A DNA stretch of 64,000 bases from Streptomyces sp. NBC_00273 (lineage in GTDB: Bacteria > Actinomycetota > Actinomycetes > Streptomycetales > Streptomycetaceae), in contig NZ_CP108067.1 in assembly GCF_036178145.1 (NCBI RefSeq), forward strand, positions 5,890,001 through 5,954,000, read 5' to 3'. The position numbers and the translations under genes were made by a program. This document shows, piece by piece, positions 48,561 through 57,600 of the stretch. Under the pieces are notes generated by a model, which was not told the DNA's origin, made no database searches, and saw only the letters and a list, made by a program, of their open reading frames with translations. Positions within the stretch are counted from its first letter, which is position 1, and each line of letters opens with the position of its first letter.

Positions 48561-49772
48561 TCAGTACGTCCTCGGCGCGCGGGCCGAGGGGTCGTACCAG
48601 TGGGGCGTCGGGGGCTCGAGGAACCACTCGCCGAATCCCAGCGGGCGCTCCCCGTACGCGTGGCCCCGGGCCGGCACGGCGTCGTGGAAGAGGCGGCCGG
48701 GGCGGGCGCCCAGCTCCTGGAGGAGGTGGGCGGTCTCGTCGATGAACTGCGGCGGACCGCTGAGGTAGACGTCCTGGTCCGGCCACAGCCCCCGGTTGCC
48801 CAGCGCGGTCGCCAGCCGGTCGGTGGCCTGGTTGCGGTGGCGCCCGGGGGCGGGCGTGATGTAGGTGACGGCGAGCCAGGCGCAGCTGGCGGCGTACGCG
48901 TCGATGAGCGGGCGGTCGTAGAGGTGTGCGCCGTCCCGGGCCACCACGAAGAGCCGTACGTCCTGATCGCAGGGACGCTCCGCGAGATCCTCCAGCAGGG
49001 CCCGGATGGGTGCCCAGCCGGTGCCGGCGGCTATCAGGCTGACCGGGCGGTCCTCGCGGCGGAAGGTCAGCTGCCCGCCGGCGGCGCTGAGCCGCAGCAC
49101 GTCGCCCGGCCGGGTCTCGCGGACCAGGGCGGTGCTCAGACGCCCCCGGTCGACCCGGCTGACGTGCAGGTCGAGGGTGCCGTCGGGGCGGGGGGCGTTG
49201 CCGATGGAGTAGGTGCGCCAGGTCGTCGGGACCCGGTCGCTGCTCACGCTCGTGTACTGGCCGGGGAGATAGGGGAAGGGGGCGTGCGGCCGGAGCGTCA
49301 GGACGCCTATGTCCGGTCCGTACTGGAGGTGGCGCACGACCTCCGCGTTCCACCACGGCGGGTCCTCGCTCGCGTCGGCGCCGGCCGTCATCGCGTCGGC
49401 CATCACCTGGTAGGCCTCGGCCCAGGCCTTCTCGACCGGTGGGGTCCAGGCCGCGCCGGAGGTCTCCGCGAGTGCGGCGAGCAGGCTGGCGCCGACGGCC
49501 GCGTAGTGCTCGGGGCGGACCAGGAACTTGCGGTGGTCGCGTCCCAGGTCGCGCAGGTAGGGGCCGAGGGTCTCGTCGTCGAGGCGGGCGATCACGTGGG
49601 TGAGCGCGGCGAAGAGCCGGTCCCGCTGGCGTTCCATGTCGTGGAGTGAGTCCGGGAAGAGGGCGCGGACCGCGGGGTTGTGCCAGAAGAGGTGGGAGTA
49701 GAAGAACTTGACGGCGTGCTCGGCCCGTCTCTCCACCACCGCGAAACTGCTTTTCAAGATCCTGACATCCAC
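48561..49772 (-). CDS. hmp: Flavohemoprotein (nitric oxide dioxygenase type)
   Basis: 403 aa. Globin domain (1-140) with likely Tyr B10 in FFYSHLF and proximal His89 in KFLVRPEHYAAVG. FAD domain with RTYSIGNAP; NAD(P)-binding domain with AAGTGWAPIRALL and YLSGPPQFIDE. Converts NO to nitrate with NADH and O2. Start GTG 49772 has no ribosome site; TACTTT ends 7 nt before it, so leaderless. Divergent from the P450 in a 115-bp spacer. Nitrosative-stress role is from family knowledge. Confidence 0.88.
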   Translation of the reverse strand: MDVRILKSSFAVVERRAEHAVKFFYSHLFWHNPAVRALFPDSLHDMERQRDRLFAALTHVIARLDDETLGPYLRDLGRDHRKFLVRPEHYAAVGASLLAALAETSGAAWTPPVEKAWAEAYQVMADAMTAGADASEDPPWWNAEVVRHLQYGPDIGVLTLRPHAPFPYLPGQYTSVSSDRVPTTWRTYSIGNAPRPDGTLDLHVSRVDRGRLSTALVRETRPGDVLRLSAAGGQLTFRREDRPVSLIAAGTGWAPIRALLEDLAERPCDQDVRLFVVARDGAHLYDRPLIDAYAASCAWLAVTYITPAPGRHRNQATDRLATALGNRGLWPDQDVYLSGPPQFIDETAHLLQELGARPGRLFHDAVPARGHAYGERPLGFGEWFLEPPTPHWYDPSARAPRTY

Positions 49773-49779
49773 AAAACCG

Positions 49780-49810
49780 AAAGTAGGAATGCCGGAGAAG
49801 TTCAGGTCAA
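49780..49810 (-). promoter_or_regulatory. Promoter of the flavohemoprotein gene
   Basis: Minus-strand -35 TTGACC (49810-49805), 19-bp spacer, -10 TACTTT (49785-49780), then 7 nt to GTG 49772: a leaderless arrangement. Confidence 0.6.
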
Positions 49811-49887
49811 GGGATGGCCGATCTACGGACAGCCGCGACTAACCACCCATATCGGATGAGGGTTCGGCGCCGGGATACGGTCATCAG

Positions 49888-51201
49888 GTGCACGAGCAGA
49901 CCTCCGGAACCCCCGCCGAAACCCCCGCGGACACTCCCGCCGACACCTCTTCCGCCGAGGGCCCCACCCTCTTCGACTGGGAGTTCGCGACCGACCCCTA
50001 CCCGGCGTACGCCTGGCTGCGCGAGCACTCCCCGGTGCACCGCACCAAGCTGCCCAGCGGGGTCGAGGCGTGGCTCGTCACCCGGTACGCCGACGCCCGC
50101 CAGGCCCTCGCCGACCAGCGGCTCAGCAAGAATCCGGCGCACCACGCGGAGCCCGCGCACGCCAAGGGCAAGACCGGGATCCCGGGGGAGCGCAAGGCGG
50201 AGCTGATGACGCACCTGCTCAACATCGACCCGCCCGACCACACCCGGCTGCGGCGGCTGGTGTCGAAGGCCTTCACCCCGCGCAGGGTCGCCGAGTTCGC
50301 TCCGCGGGTGCAGGCGCTCACCGACCACCTGATCGACGGGTTCGCGGGGAGAGGTGAGGCTGATCTCATTCACGAGTTCGCCTTCCCGCTCCCCATCTAC
50401 GCCATCTGCGAGATGCTCGGGGTACCGCGCGAGGACCAGGACGACTTCCGCGACTGGGCCGGCATGATGATCCGCCACGGCGGCGGTCCGCGCGGTGGGG
50501 TGGCCCGGTCGGTCAAGCAGATGCGGACCTACCTCGGTGAACTCATCCACCGCAAAAGGGATGATCTGGGCGACGACCTGATCTCCGACCTGATCCGGGC
50601 GAGCGATCACGGTGACCACCTGACGGAGGGCGAGGCCACCGCCATGGCCTTCATCCTGCTTTTCGCCGGTTTCGAGACCACCGTGAACCTCATCGGCAAC
50701 GGGGTCCACTCCCTCTTCATGAACCCCGGACAGCGCGAGCGCCTCCAGCGCTCCCTCGCCGCGGGGGAGAGCGAACTGCTGGCCACCGGGGTCGAGGAAC
50801 TGCTGCGCTACGACGGTCCGGTGGAGCTGGCGACCTGGCGGTTCGCCACCGAGCCGCTGACCCTGGGCGGCATGCGGATCGAGGCCGGCGACCCGGTCCT
50901 GGTCGTCCTCGCGGCCGCCGACCGGGATCCGGAGCGCTTCGCGGACCCGGACACCCTCGACCTCTCCCGGACCGACAACCAGCACCTCGGATACGGGCAC
51001 GGCATCCACTACTGCCTGGGTGCGCCGCTCGCCCGGCTCGAAGGACAGACCGCCCTCGCGACTTTGCTGACGCGTCTGCCCGATCTGGAACTAGCCGTTC
51101 CATCCCAAGACCTGCGCTGGCGCGGGGGGTTGATCATGCGGGGGCTGCGTACTCTTCCCGTTCGATTCGCGGCTCAAAACACTTGCGCGAAAGCTGATTA
51201 A
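49888..51201 (+). CDS. Cytochrome P450 (CYP107-like class)
   Basis: 437 aa bacterial class I P450. I-helix LLFAGFETTVNLIG with the oxygen-activating A/G-E-T-T; ExxR in EELLRYDGP; PERF-like DPERFADPD; heme loop LGYGHGIHYCLGAPLARLE with Cys376 (Tyr for the usual Phe at two places). Start GTG 49888; TACGGT ends about 6 nt upstream and no ribosome site is present, so leaderless. No ferredoxin or reductase is adjacent and no biosynthetic genes surround it. Substrate unknown. Confidence 0.88.
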   Translation: MHEQTSGTPAETPADTPADTSSAEGPTLFDWEFATDPYPAYAWLREHSPVHRTKLPSGVEAWLVTRYADARQALADQRLSKNPAHHAEPAHAKGKTGIPGERKAELMTHLLNIDPPDHTRLRRLVSKAFTPRRVAEFAPRVQALTDHLIDGFAGRGEADLIHEFAFPLPIYAICEMLGVPREDQDDFRDWAGMMIRHGGGPRGGVARSVKQMRTYLGELIHRKRDDLGDDLISDLIRASDHGDHLTEGEATAMAFILLFAGFETTVNLIGNGVHSLFMNPGQRERLQRSLAAGESELLATGVEELLRYDGPVELATWRFATEPLTLGGMRIEAGDPVLVVLAAADRDPERFADPDTLDLSRTDNQHLGYGHGIHYCLGAPLARLEGQTALATLLTRLPDLELAVPSQDLRWRGGLIMRGLRTLPVRFAAQNTCAKAD

Positions 51202-51221
51202 AAGTCAGGTTCAGTCTTGAC

Positions 51222-51251
51222 TTGTGACAATCGTTCGAAGGCCGCTAGGTT
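51222..51251 (+). promoter_or_regulatory. Promoter of rpfB
   Basis: -35 TTGTGA (51222-51227), 18-bp spacer, -10 TAGGTT (51246-51251), 40 nt before the ATG. The short leader carries AAAGGTGA as ribosome site. Confidence 0.6.
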
Positions 51252-51291
51252 CTGCCGTTACCCCGCTGTTATATGCGAAAGGTGATCCCTC

Positions 51292-52326
51292 ATGCTCTCC
51301 GGGAACGGCCGTCACAGACGCCCCCGCCAGGTCCCCGCGCTGGTCGTCACAGCCGGAGTCACTGGCTCTGCGCTGGCCATGCCGCTGTTGGCCGCCACCA
51401 GCGCCACCGCCGCCGACACGTCGACGTGGGACAAGGTCGCCGAGTGCGAGAGCGGTGGCTCGTGGAGCGCGAACTTCGGTAGCGGCGCCTACGGCGGACT
51501 CCAGTTCACCCAGGAGGAGTGGCAGAGCGCCGGCGGGCTCGACTTCGCCGAGCGCCCCGACCTGGCGAGCCGTTCCCAGCAGATAGCCGTCGCCGAGCGG
51601 GTGCTGGGCTCGACGGGACCGCAGGCCTGGCCGCTGTGCGCGGCCTCGGCCGGTCTGGTCAAGGAGAGCCCCGCTGCGCAGGTGGACCCCGGTCTGCCCG
51701 GCAGCAAGAGCCCGGTCGCCCCCGCGCCGTCCCGCCCGGACGACGCCGTTCCGTCCACCGGCGGCGGCAAGCCGTCCACGGACTACGGTTCGCCGACCCC
51801 GGCCCCGGCTCCGAGCCCGTCCAGCACCCCGTTCCTGATTCCCGACGCGCCGTCCGTCGGACTGCCCGTCATGCCCGCGCCGGACGTCCCGACGACGCCT
51901 CCGGTCGACCCGACGGCTCCGGTCCAGCCGGGCGGTCCGACCGGCACGCCGACCCCGGTCGACCCGACGGCGCCGACGCTGCCGGTGGACCCGACCGCGC
52001 CCACCACCTCGCCCACCACGCCGGGACTGCCCCCGGTCGACCCGACGGCCCCCGCGAACCCGGAGGTCCCGCAGACCACCTCCACCACTCCTGTCGAGGG
52101 CAATGGCAAGCACCGCGGTGCGCCGGAGACCGCGCCGGCGGTCCCGTCTGGCGCCGCGTCGGACCCCACCTACACGGTCCAGGCGGGCGACAGCCTGGCG
52201 ACCATCGCGGTTGCCAAGGGCGTAAAGGGGGGCTGGAACGGTCTCTACCAGGCCAATGAGCAAGTCATCGGCGAGGACGCCGACCTCATCAAGCCCGGCC
52301 AGAACCTGGATCTAACCCCGCATTAA
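51292..52326 (+). CDS. rpfB: Resuscitation-promoting factor with LysM domain
   Basis: 344 aa secreted muralytic enzyme. Signal peptide ends near ATAADT (about 41). Rpf catalytic domain (43-115): WDKVAECESGGSW with the catalytic Glu53, then YGGLQFTQEEW. A long Pro/Thr linker (PVDPTAPV-type repeats) follows, and a C-terminal LysM (YTVQAGDSLATIAVAKGV, ending GQNLDL). Hydrolyses peptidoglycan during germination. Paralogue of rpfA 450 bp downstream. ATG 51292 follows AAAGGTGA. The S. coelicolor name rpfB is from memory of gene order. Confidence 0.9.
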   Translation: MLSGNGRHRRPRQVPALVVTAGVTGSALAMPLLAATSATAADTSTWDKVAECESGGSWSANFGSGAYGGLQFTQEEWQSAGGLDFAERPDLASRSQQIAVAERVLGSTGPQAWPLCAASAGLVKESPAAQVDPGLPGSKSPVAPAPSRPDDAVPSTGGGKPSTDYGSPTPAPAPSPSSTPFLIPDAPSVGLPVMPAPDVPTTPPVDPTAPVQPGGPTGTPTPVDPTAPTLPVDPTAPTTSPTTPGLPPVDPTAPANPEVPQTTSTTPVEGNGKHRGAPETAPAVPSGAASDPTYTVQAGDSLATIAVAKGVKGGWNGLYQANEQVIGEDADLIKPGQNLDLTPH

Positions 52327-52483
52327 GGACAGTTCAGTTATCCGGAAAGAGTTGAATGTCGGATTTCTGTAAGTGAGACATGTGTCTCTTCCGGTCAACT
52401 GGCGTGTCCCGCCTCGGGGCTTCCGCAAACCCCGCCCTCACCTGCGCAAATGCCCCTGCGGGGAGTGCAAGTAGGGCCCGTTT

Positions 52484-52515
52484 CTCCCCGATGTTCCTCG
52501 TTGAACATCGGGGAG
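52484..52515 (+). terminator. Perfect 13-bp hairpin upstream of the rpfA riboswitch
   Basis: CTCCCCGATGTTC and GAACATCGGGGAG with a 6-nt loop. It may end the rpfB transcript or a small RNA known to lie near the rpfA riboswitch in S. coelicolor; I cannot separate these from sequence. Confidence 0.65.
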
Positions 52516-52560
52516 GGACCTGTCTACCTTCTGAATCGCTCGCCACCGCGAGCTCCTTCG

Positions 52561-52765
52561 ACCGCATCGCCGAATCCTGCCGGCGGACGGGGGGAACAGT
52601 CGTCGCGTCAAGCGCCGAAGGCAGGAGCGGGGGAACCAAGGTAGGTGCCGGGAGCGGCCGTTGAGAGACGGTCACGCCACCGGCTTGGGGTTAAGACGTG
52701 CGCTAGGTCGCACGACCGGGCAACTCACTCGCCCGAACCCGACAGCTCACCTCGTAGGCGTCGGT
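52561..52765 (+). promoter_or_regulatory. ydaO-type (c-di-AMP) riboswitch in the rpfA leader
   Basis: The conserved ydaO core is present in order: CGCCGAATCCTGCC, GGGGGAACCAA, CTTGGGGTTAAGA, and the strongly conserved GAACCCGACAGCT followed by CACCTCGTAGGCG. The last lies just before the GAGGAG ribosome site of rpfA. c-di-AMP binding to this class represses; in Streptomyces this switch controls rpfA. The exact 5' boundary is approximate. The rest of 52327-52560 holds no gene that I can support. Confidence 0.88.
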
Positions 52766-52778
52766 GAGGAGAAACTCC

Positions 52779-53504
52779 ATGCTGCTTTCCGGCAAGGGCA
52801 AGCACCGTCGCGGTACTGCAATCGAGCGGTCTGTCCGGATCGTCACGCTCGCCGGTGTTGCCGGTGTGGCCGTGGCCGCCCCCCTGATGGCCGCGGGCAC
52901 CGCCAGCGCCGCCACCACGTCCGAGTGGGACAAGGTCGCGCAGTGCGAGTCCGGTGGCAACTGGTCCATCAACACGGGCAACGGCTACTACGGCGGTCTG
53001 CAGTTCTCGCCCTCCACGTGGGCCGGGTTCGGTGGCAAGTCGTACGCCGCGCAGGCCAACCAGGCCTCCAAGTCGCAGCAGATAGCCATCGCCGAGAAGG
53101 TCCTCAAGAGCCAGGGCAAGGGCGCCTGGCCGTCCTGCGGCAAGGGCCTGACGAACTCCGCCTACACCGGTGGCGGCTCCGAGACCCCGGCGTCGAAGCC
53201 GCAGTCCAAGCCGCAGTCGAAGCCGCAGCCGAAGGTCGAGACCAAGAAGGCCGAGACCAAGGCCGCGCCGAAGCAGGAGACCAAGCGCCCCGAGGCTCCG
53301 ACCACCCGCTCCGAGCGCACCGAGGCTCCGGTCGCGCCGAAGACCGGCAACGGCTCGTACGAGGTCAAGACGGGCGACACCCTGGGCACCATCGCCGAGG
53401 CCAACGGCGTCAAGGGCGGCTGGCAGCAGCTCTTCGAGCTGAACAAGGACATCGTCTCGGACGCCGACCTGATCTTCCCGGGACAGAAGCTGAAGCTCAG
53501 CTGA
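52779..53504 (+). CDS. rpfA: Resuscitation-promoting factor RpfA with LysM domain
   Basis: 241 aa. ATG 52779 is chosen over an in-frame GTG 15 bases upstream: GAGGAG sits 8 nt before it and the protein then starts MLLSGKGKH like its paralogue MLSGNGRH. Signal peptide to about TASAATT (46). Rpf domain WDKVAQCESGGNW with catalytic Glu57 and YYGGLQFSPSTWAGFGG; Lys/Pro linker with KPQSKPQ repeats; C-terminal LysM (YEVKTGDTLGTIAEANGV). Peptidoglycan hydrolase in germination and growth. Controlled by the c-di-AMP riboswitch. Confidence 0.94.
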   Translation: MLLSGKGKHRRGTAIERSVRIVTLAGVAGVAVAAPLMAAGTASAATTSEWDKVAQCESGGNWSINTGNGYYGGLQFSPSTWAGFGGKSYAAQANQASKSQQIAIAEKVLKSQGKGAWPSCGKGLTNSAYTGGGSETPASKPQSKPQSKPQPKVETKKAETKAAPKQETKRPEAPTTRSERTEAPVAPKTGNGSYEVKTGDTLGTIAEANGVKGGWQQLFELNKDIVSDADLIFPGQKLKLS

Positions 53505-53564
53505 ACACTGCGGCAAAGCCACGGGAACATGTACGGGGCGTCAGCTGACCCCGTGCATGATTTC

Positions 53565-53599
53565 CACCGCCCGGCGCGTGCCCCACGCGCCGGGCGGTG
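53565..53599 (+). terminator. Perfect hairpin after rpfA
   Basis: A 16-bp perfect stem, CACCGCCCGGCGCGTG with its complement, loop CCC. A smaller hairpin (ACGGGG...CCCCGT) precedes it at 53533-53553. Confidence 0.85.
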
Positions 53600-53726
53600 C
53601 TGCGTGCGGCCCTTGAACGCCGATGATCAAGCGACCTATGTCCCGGAAGGGGGGTATTCGGTCGCTTTTTCGTCCCAGGGTCCGGGCGGTCGGGCGGCCC
53701 AGTGCCCGGAGCCGGTTAGGCTCTAG

Positions 53727-55076
<1,350 letters not shown>

Positions 55077-55102
55077 TCACCCCCCTGAGGGGCTGGCCTC
55101 CG

Positions 55103-55143
55103 TACGTCCCCGCACTCGGTCCCGTACCGTGTGCGGGGACGTA
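55103..55143 (+). terminator. Hairpin after eno
   Basis: A 13-bp perfect stem, TACGTCCCCGCAC and GTGCGGGGACGTA, with a 15-nt loop. Confidence 0.75.
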
Positions 55144-55175
55144 TTGCGTAGTGCGTACCTAGGGGAGGCGGACCA

Positions 55176-55664
55176 ATGGCCGGGAACCGGGATCGGTTCT
55201 CCACCTTCTCCACCGCGACGAGGCTCAAGCAGCTCGGCGAGCGGACCGCCGCCCACGTCTACCGGTCGCAGTCGCGGCGTCAGGTCCGCCGCAGCCGGCT
55301 CACCGGCCGCGCCGCGCTCCTGGTGCTCGTCCTCTGTACGCTGGTCGTCGCCCTCGCGTATCCGATGCGCCAGTACGTCTCCCAGCGCTCGGAGATCGCG
55401 AAGCAGCAGCGGGCCGCCGCGGCCGCGCGGGACCGCCTGGAGCGGCTCCGCGACGAGAAGGCCCGCTGGCAGGACGACGCCTTCGCGGAGCAGCAGGCGC
55501 GCAAGCACCTGCACTTCCTGCGCCCGGGGGAGATCGGCTACATCATGAGCGACCCCGGGGCCCAGTCCCCACAGCCGCACCGGACCGGTCACGCCGGCTC
55601 CGACCGCCCCTGGTACTCCAACGTCTGGGACGGCGTCGACAAGGCCGACCGCCCCGGCGAGTGA
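55176..55664 (+). CDS. divIC: Septum formation initiator FtsB/DivIC
   Basis: 162 aa type II membrane protein. Cytoplasmic basic head, one helix at about 45-63 (RAALLVLVLCTLVVALAY), then an outside coiled coil (RSEIAKQQRAAAAARDRLERLRDEK) and a conserved tail LHFLRPGEIGYIM. Bacterial cell-division complex component partnering FtsL and FtsQ. ATG 55176 with GGGGAGGCGG upstream. Follows eno and runs into the DUF501 and ppx genes in the same direction. Confidence 0.92.
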   Translation: MAGNRDRFSTFSTATRLKQLGERTAAHVYRSQSRRQVRRSRLTGRAALLVLVLCTLVVALAYPMRQYVSQRSEIAKQQRAAAAARDRLERLRDEKARWQDDAFAEQQARKHLHFLRPGEIGYIMSDPGAQSPQPHRTGHAGSDRPWYSNVWDGVDKADRPGE

Positions 55665-55720
55665 TCCGTACCGCCGTACCGCAGCACCCATCCACGAGAA
55701 CGAAGAGACTTCCTCCAGGC

Positions 55721-56272
55721 ATGCAGACGCCCCCGCCCCAGACCGACCGGACCGAGCCGACCGACGCGGACATCGAGGCGTTCGAGCAGCAGCTCGGCCG
55801 CCCGCCGCGCGGGCTGCGCGCCATCGCGCACCGCTGCCCCTGCGGGCAGCCGGACGTGGTGGAGACCGCCCCGCGGCTCCCCGACGGCACCCCCTTCCCG
55901 ACGCTGTACTACCTGACGTGCCCGCGCGCGGCCTCCGCGATCGGCACGCTGGAGGCCAACGGCGTGATGAAGGAGATGCAGGCCCGGCTCGCCGAGGACA
56001 AGGAACTGGCCGCCGCCTACCAGGCCGCCCACGAGGACTACATCCAGCGGCGCGACGCCATCGAGGTGCTCCAGGGCTTCCCGAGCGCCGGCGGCATGCC
56101 GGACCGGGTGAAGTGCCTGCACGTGCTGGTCGGCCACTCCCTGGCCGCCGGCCCCGGAGTGAACCCGTTCGGCGACGAGGCCCTCGCCATGCTGCCGGAG
56201 TGGTGGGCCAAGGGTGCCTGCGTCGTCCCGTGCGGGGAGAAGAAGACGGACGACGAGGAGCCGCGCGCGTGA
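55721..56272 (+). CDS. DUF501 protein
   Basis: 183 aa if ATG 55721 is used; an alternative GTG 55661 overlaps the divIC stop (GTGA) and adds 20 residues. Both lack a strong ribosome site, so the start is uncertain. DUF501 features: conserved Cys/His region RAIAHRCPCGQPDVVET, FPTLYYLTCPRA, DRVKCLHVLVGHSLAAGPGVNPFGDEAL. Soluble, probably metal-binding; function unknown. Overlaps ppx by GTGA. Conserved order divIC/DUF501/ppx across actinobacteria. Confidence 0.85.
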   Translation: MQTPPPQTDRTEPTDADIEAFEQQLGRPPRGLRAIAHRCPCGQPDVVETAPRLPDGTPFPTLYYLTCPRAASAIGTLEANGVMKEMQARLAEDKELAAAYQAAHEDYIQRRDAIEVLQGFPSAGGMPDRVKCLHVLVGHSLAAGPGVNPFGDEALAMLPEWWAKGACVVPCGEKKTDDEEPRA

Positions 56273-57210
56273 CCCGGGTCGCCGCCGTCGACTGCGGTAC
56301 GAACTCCATCCGGCTGCTCGTGGCGGACTGCGACCCGGCCACCGGCGAGCTCGTCGAGCTGGACCGCCGGATGACCATCGTCCGGCTCGGCCAGGGCGTG
56401 GACCGGACCGGGCGCCTGGCCCCGGAGGCGCTGGAGCGCACCTTCGCCGCCTGCCGCGAGTACGCGGGAGTGATCAAGGAGTTCGGCGCGGAGCGGGTGC
56501 GCTTCGTGGCGACCTCCGCCTCCCGGGACGCCGAGAACCGCGCGGACTTCGTCCGGGGCGTCCTGGACATCCTGGGGGTTGAGCCCGAGGTGATCTCCGG
56601 TGACCAGGAGGCGGAGTTCTCCTTCACCGGCGCGACCAAGGAGCTGACGGCCCACGAGCACCTGGAGCGGCCGTTCCTGGTGGTGGACATCGGCGGCGGC
56701 TCGACCGAGTTCGTGGTCGGCGAGGAGCACGTACGGGCCGCGCGGTCCGTGGACATCGGCTGCGTCCGGATGACCGAGCGGCACCTGGTGGTGGACGGGG
56801 TCGTCACCGACCCGCCGACCGCCGAGCAGGTCGCCGCGATCCGGGCCGACATCGAGGCGGCGCTGGACCTGGCCGCCGAGAGCGTCCCGCTGGCCGAGGC
56901 GCGCACGCTGGTGGGCCTGGCCGGCTCGGTGACCACGGTCGCCGGGATCGCGCTGGGGCTGGCGGAGTACCGATCGTCCGCGATCCACCACTCCCGGATC
57001 TCCTACGAGCAGGTGCGCGAGATCAGCGAGCGGATGCTGACGGCGACGCACGCCGAGCGCGCGGCGATCCCCGTCATGCACCCGGGTCGGGTGGACGTGA
57101 TCGGAGCGGGTGCGCTCGTCCTCTTGGCGATCATGGAACGCATCGGCGCTTCGGAGGTTGTCGTGTCGGAGCACGACATCCTCGATGGAATCGCTTGGTC
57201 CATCGCCTGA
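56269..57210 (+). CDS. ppx: Exopolyphosphatase / guanosine pentaphosphatase family
   Basis: 313 aa from GTG 56269 with GAGGAG upstream, overlapping the DUF501 stop. Ppx/GppA phosphatase: RVAAVDCGTNSIRLLV, ATSASRDAENR, GDQEAEFSF, VVDIGGGSTEF and GLAGSVTT motifs; short form lacking the C-terminal HD domain. Hydrolyses polyphosphate, or pppGpp in the stringent response; sequence alone does not settle which. Confidence 0.92.
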   Translation: MTRVAAVDCGTNSIRLLVADCDPATGELVELDRRMTIVRLGQGVDRTGRLAPEALERTFAACREYAGVIKEFGAERVRFVATSASRDAENRADFVRGVLDILGVEPEVISGDQEAEFSFTGATKELTAHEHLERPFLVVDIGGGSTEFVVGEEHVRAARSVDIGCVRMTERHLVVDGVVTDPPTAEQVAAIRADIEAALDLAAESVPLAEARTLVGLAGSVTTVAGIALGLAEYRSSAIHHSRISYEQVREISERMLTATHAERAAIPVMHPGRVDVIGAGALVLLAIMERIGASEVVVSEHDILDGIAWSIA

Positions 57211-57265
57211 ACGACCTTCGAAGCAGGTCGTGAAGGGCTCTTGGGCCCGTGATCCACATTAAGTT

Positions 57266-57281
57266 CGTGAAGTTCTTCACA
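57266..57281. promoter_or_regulatory. Rex-like operator (distal)
   Basis: CGTGAA-GTTC-TTCACA matches the Rex consensus TGTGAA-N4-TTCACA with one mismatch. It lies 320 bp upstream of ndh and just after ppx. Confidence 0.5.
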
Positions 57282-57310
57282 AGGAAAAAGGGTCTGTGGG
57301 ACCAAAGGAA

Positions 57311-57351
57311 GGGCCCTTCGGGGCCTTCCGGAGGCCCTCGGGCCCTTTTTT
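57311..57351 (+). terminator. Rho-independent terminator with U-tract
   Basis: A GGGCCC outer stem and GGGCC inner stem are followed by six T residues. The clearest canonical terminator in the window; ends the divIC/DUF501/ppx operon. The remaining 57352-57549 has no gene that I can support. Confidence 0.85.
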
Positions 57352-57549
57352 GCATGCGTTCGTGCGATCCGCGGAGACGGTGGGATGCGCGTCAGAGGTA
57401 TGGACGAACCCCTGTGGTCCAGTCCGCTTTTGGCCTTGGAGGCCAGTTCAGGACGGGTGAACAACGACTCCGGACGTCTTCTGGTTCCCGTCGCGCGTCA
57501 TGACCTCCGTCACGTGGGCGGCGGAGTGTAGCAGAGGGCCTCTCCGTCC

Positions 57550-57567
57550 TTGTGAAGGGGCTCACGA
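57550..57567. promoter_or_regulatory. Rex-like operator (promoter-proximal) upstream of ndh
   Basis: TTGTGAA-GGGG-CTCACGA: perfect left half, two mismatches in the right half of the Rex site. It lies 34 bp before the ndh ATG, with GATACT (57589-57594) as a possible -10 for a leaderless start. Confidence 0.5.
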
Positions 57568-57600
57568 GCGACACCTCTTTGGGTGCTGGATACTCGTTCC

